Shown here: in pieces, positions 62,989 through 64,000 of the stretch
Layout of the letters: the number at the start of each line of letters is the position of its first letter
How positions within the stretch are numbered: position 1 is the stretch's first letter
Origin: Rugalucina vietnamica
Taxonomy: Eukaryota > Mollusca > Bivalvia > Lucinida > Lucinidae
Assembly: GCA_964017185.1 (NCBI GenBank)
Contig: OZ024875.1
Coordinates: 25,863,456-25,927,455, forward strand
Direction: 5' to 3'
Length of the DNA stretch: 64,000 bases
The notes under the pieces: model-generated
The model's input: the letters and a program-made list of their open reading frames with translations, nothing else
Databases searched by the model: none
Told to the model about the DNA's origin: nothing
Translations under genes and position numbers: made by a program

Positions 62989-64000
62989 AATAAGAGCTGT
63001 CGCAGGACAGCGTAGCTCGCCTGACTTGTGCTTTGCCACTACATCTGTTAAAATCTATGACCCATGACCTTGACCTCAAGGTCACTCAGGTGGGTCATGG
63101 TGGTACAACATAAAACTTCAGACCAATGCAAAGTATCAACTTGATCAATCTACATGTTCAAGAGATATAGACTTATAAAAAAATTAACCAAAACTTAAAC
63201 ACAATACTTCCAAGCCCGTGACCCTGACCTCAAGGTCATCCAGGTGAGTTGTGATGTACAGAATAAAACCTGAGACCAATATCTATCAACATGCAAGTAT
63301 CAACTTTATCCATCAACATGTTCAAGAGATTTAGACTTTAACCAAAAAATTTAACACATAATTTCTAAGTCTGTGACCTTGACCTCAAGGTCTCCCAGGG
63401 TAGGTCCTGATGGTACTGCATAAAACTTCAGACCAATATCTACCTACATGCAAAGTATCAACTCGATCAATCAACATGGTCAAGAGATATAGACTTACAA
63501 AAACTTAAATCAAAAATTTAAACACAAAATTTCTAAGTCTGTGACCTTGACCTCAAGGTCACAAAGAGTGGGTCATGATGGTACTGCATAAAACTTCAGA
63601 CCAATATCTAGCAACATGCAAAGTATCAACTCAATCCATCAATATGGTCAAGAGATATAGACTTACAAAAACTTTAACCAAAAACTTGAACACAAAATGT
63701 CTAAGTCCGTGACCTTGACCTCAAGGTCACCCAGGGTGGGTCATGATGGTACTGCGTAAAACTTCAGACCAATATCTAGCAACATGTAAAGTATCAACTC
63801 AATCCATCAATATGGTCAAGAGATATAGACTTTCAAAAACTTTAAACAAAAACGTGAACACAAAATTTCAAAGTCCATGACCTTGACCTCAAGGTCACCC
63901 AGGGTGGGTCATGATGGTACTGCGTAAAACTTCAGACCAATATCTAGCAACATGCAAAGTATCAACTCAATCCATCAATATGGTCAAGAGATATAGACTT
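62989..64000 (+). mobile_element. F5 satellite-cored element, 5' part, continues past the window
   Basis: Starts AATAAGAGCTGTCGCAGGAC with a small hairpin (GCTGTCGCAGGACAGC), then TAGCTCGCCTGAC. At least six units follow; the last spacings are exactly 168 bp. Each has TGACCTTGACCTCAAGGTCA or a variant, GGTCATGATGGTACTGC and CAATATGGTCAAGAGATATA. The 3' end is outside the window. Confidence 0.8.

Noticed and set aside
1-64000. Endogenous viral elements
   Set aside because: No viral-type gene was recognised; the only reverse transcriptases are the two LINE ORFs, and the LTR element is non-coding.

Overview
The window looks like nuclear DNA of a lophotrochozoan invertebrate, most likely a bivalve mollusc. 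It has a host gene with GT-AG introns, a tRNA-derived SINE, two non-LTR retrotransposons, many small inverted-repeat elements, and satellite-cored repeats of the kind known from bivalves (pearl/CvE, Helentron-like). The species assignment is inference; no mitochondrial, rRNA or bacterial sequence is seen.

One host gene can be supported: MCM10, the replication-initiation factor, on the minus strand from the ATG at 57387 to the stop at 30529. I reconstructed 22 coding exons whose phases all agree. Their sum is 3687 nt (1228 residues plus stop). The OB-fold/CCCH zinc finger core, the C-terminal zinc module and the N-terminal coiled coil are all readable. About 86% of the gene is intron, and most introns carry repeats.

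Layout. 1-1033: no gene. 1034-4887: giant foldback. 5230-6070: GGCATGAA-rich region. 8695-13060: satellite-type repeats with another satellite element nested inside. 15711-16142: miniature LTR element with a tRNA-Leu primer binding site. 16143-18831: 5'-truncated LINE, minus strand. 19169-22344: young SINE, MITEs, tRNA pseudogene and foldback. 24653-27096: 5'-truncated CR1/jockey-like LINE, plus strand. 27570-30279: inverted copies of repeats seen earlier. 30529-57387: MCM10. 58341-62969: hAT-like element with 8-bp target duplication, containing a satellite element that itself contains a 1.27-kb terminal-inverted-repeat element. 62989-64000: start of another satellite array, running off the window.

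The most interesting signal is that five sequence-unrelated tandem-repeat families (here F1-F5) share 5' end features, and the four whose 3' ends lie in the window share a complete end architecture. This consists of a 5' start like A-C-N-A-G-A, a small hairpin, a short subterminal inverted repeat, a core of tandem units, a TGACGGA-type microsatellite, and a terminal TA...TA hairpin that reuses the inverted repeat. They look like different passengers of one mobilising machinery. Second, a 29-bp minisatellite in an MCM10 intron is an amplified copy of the exon-19 5' splice junction.
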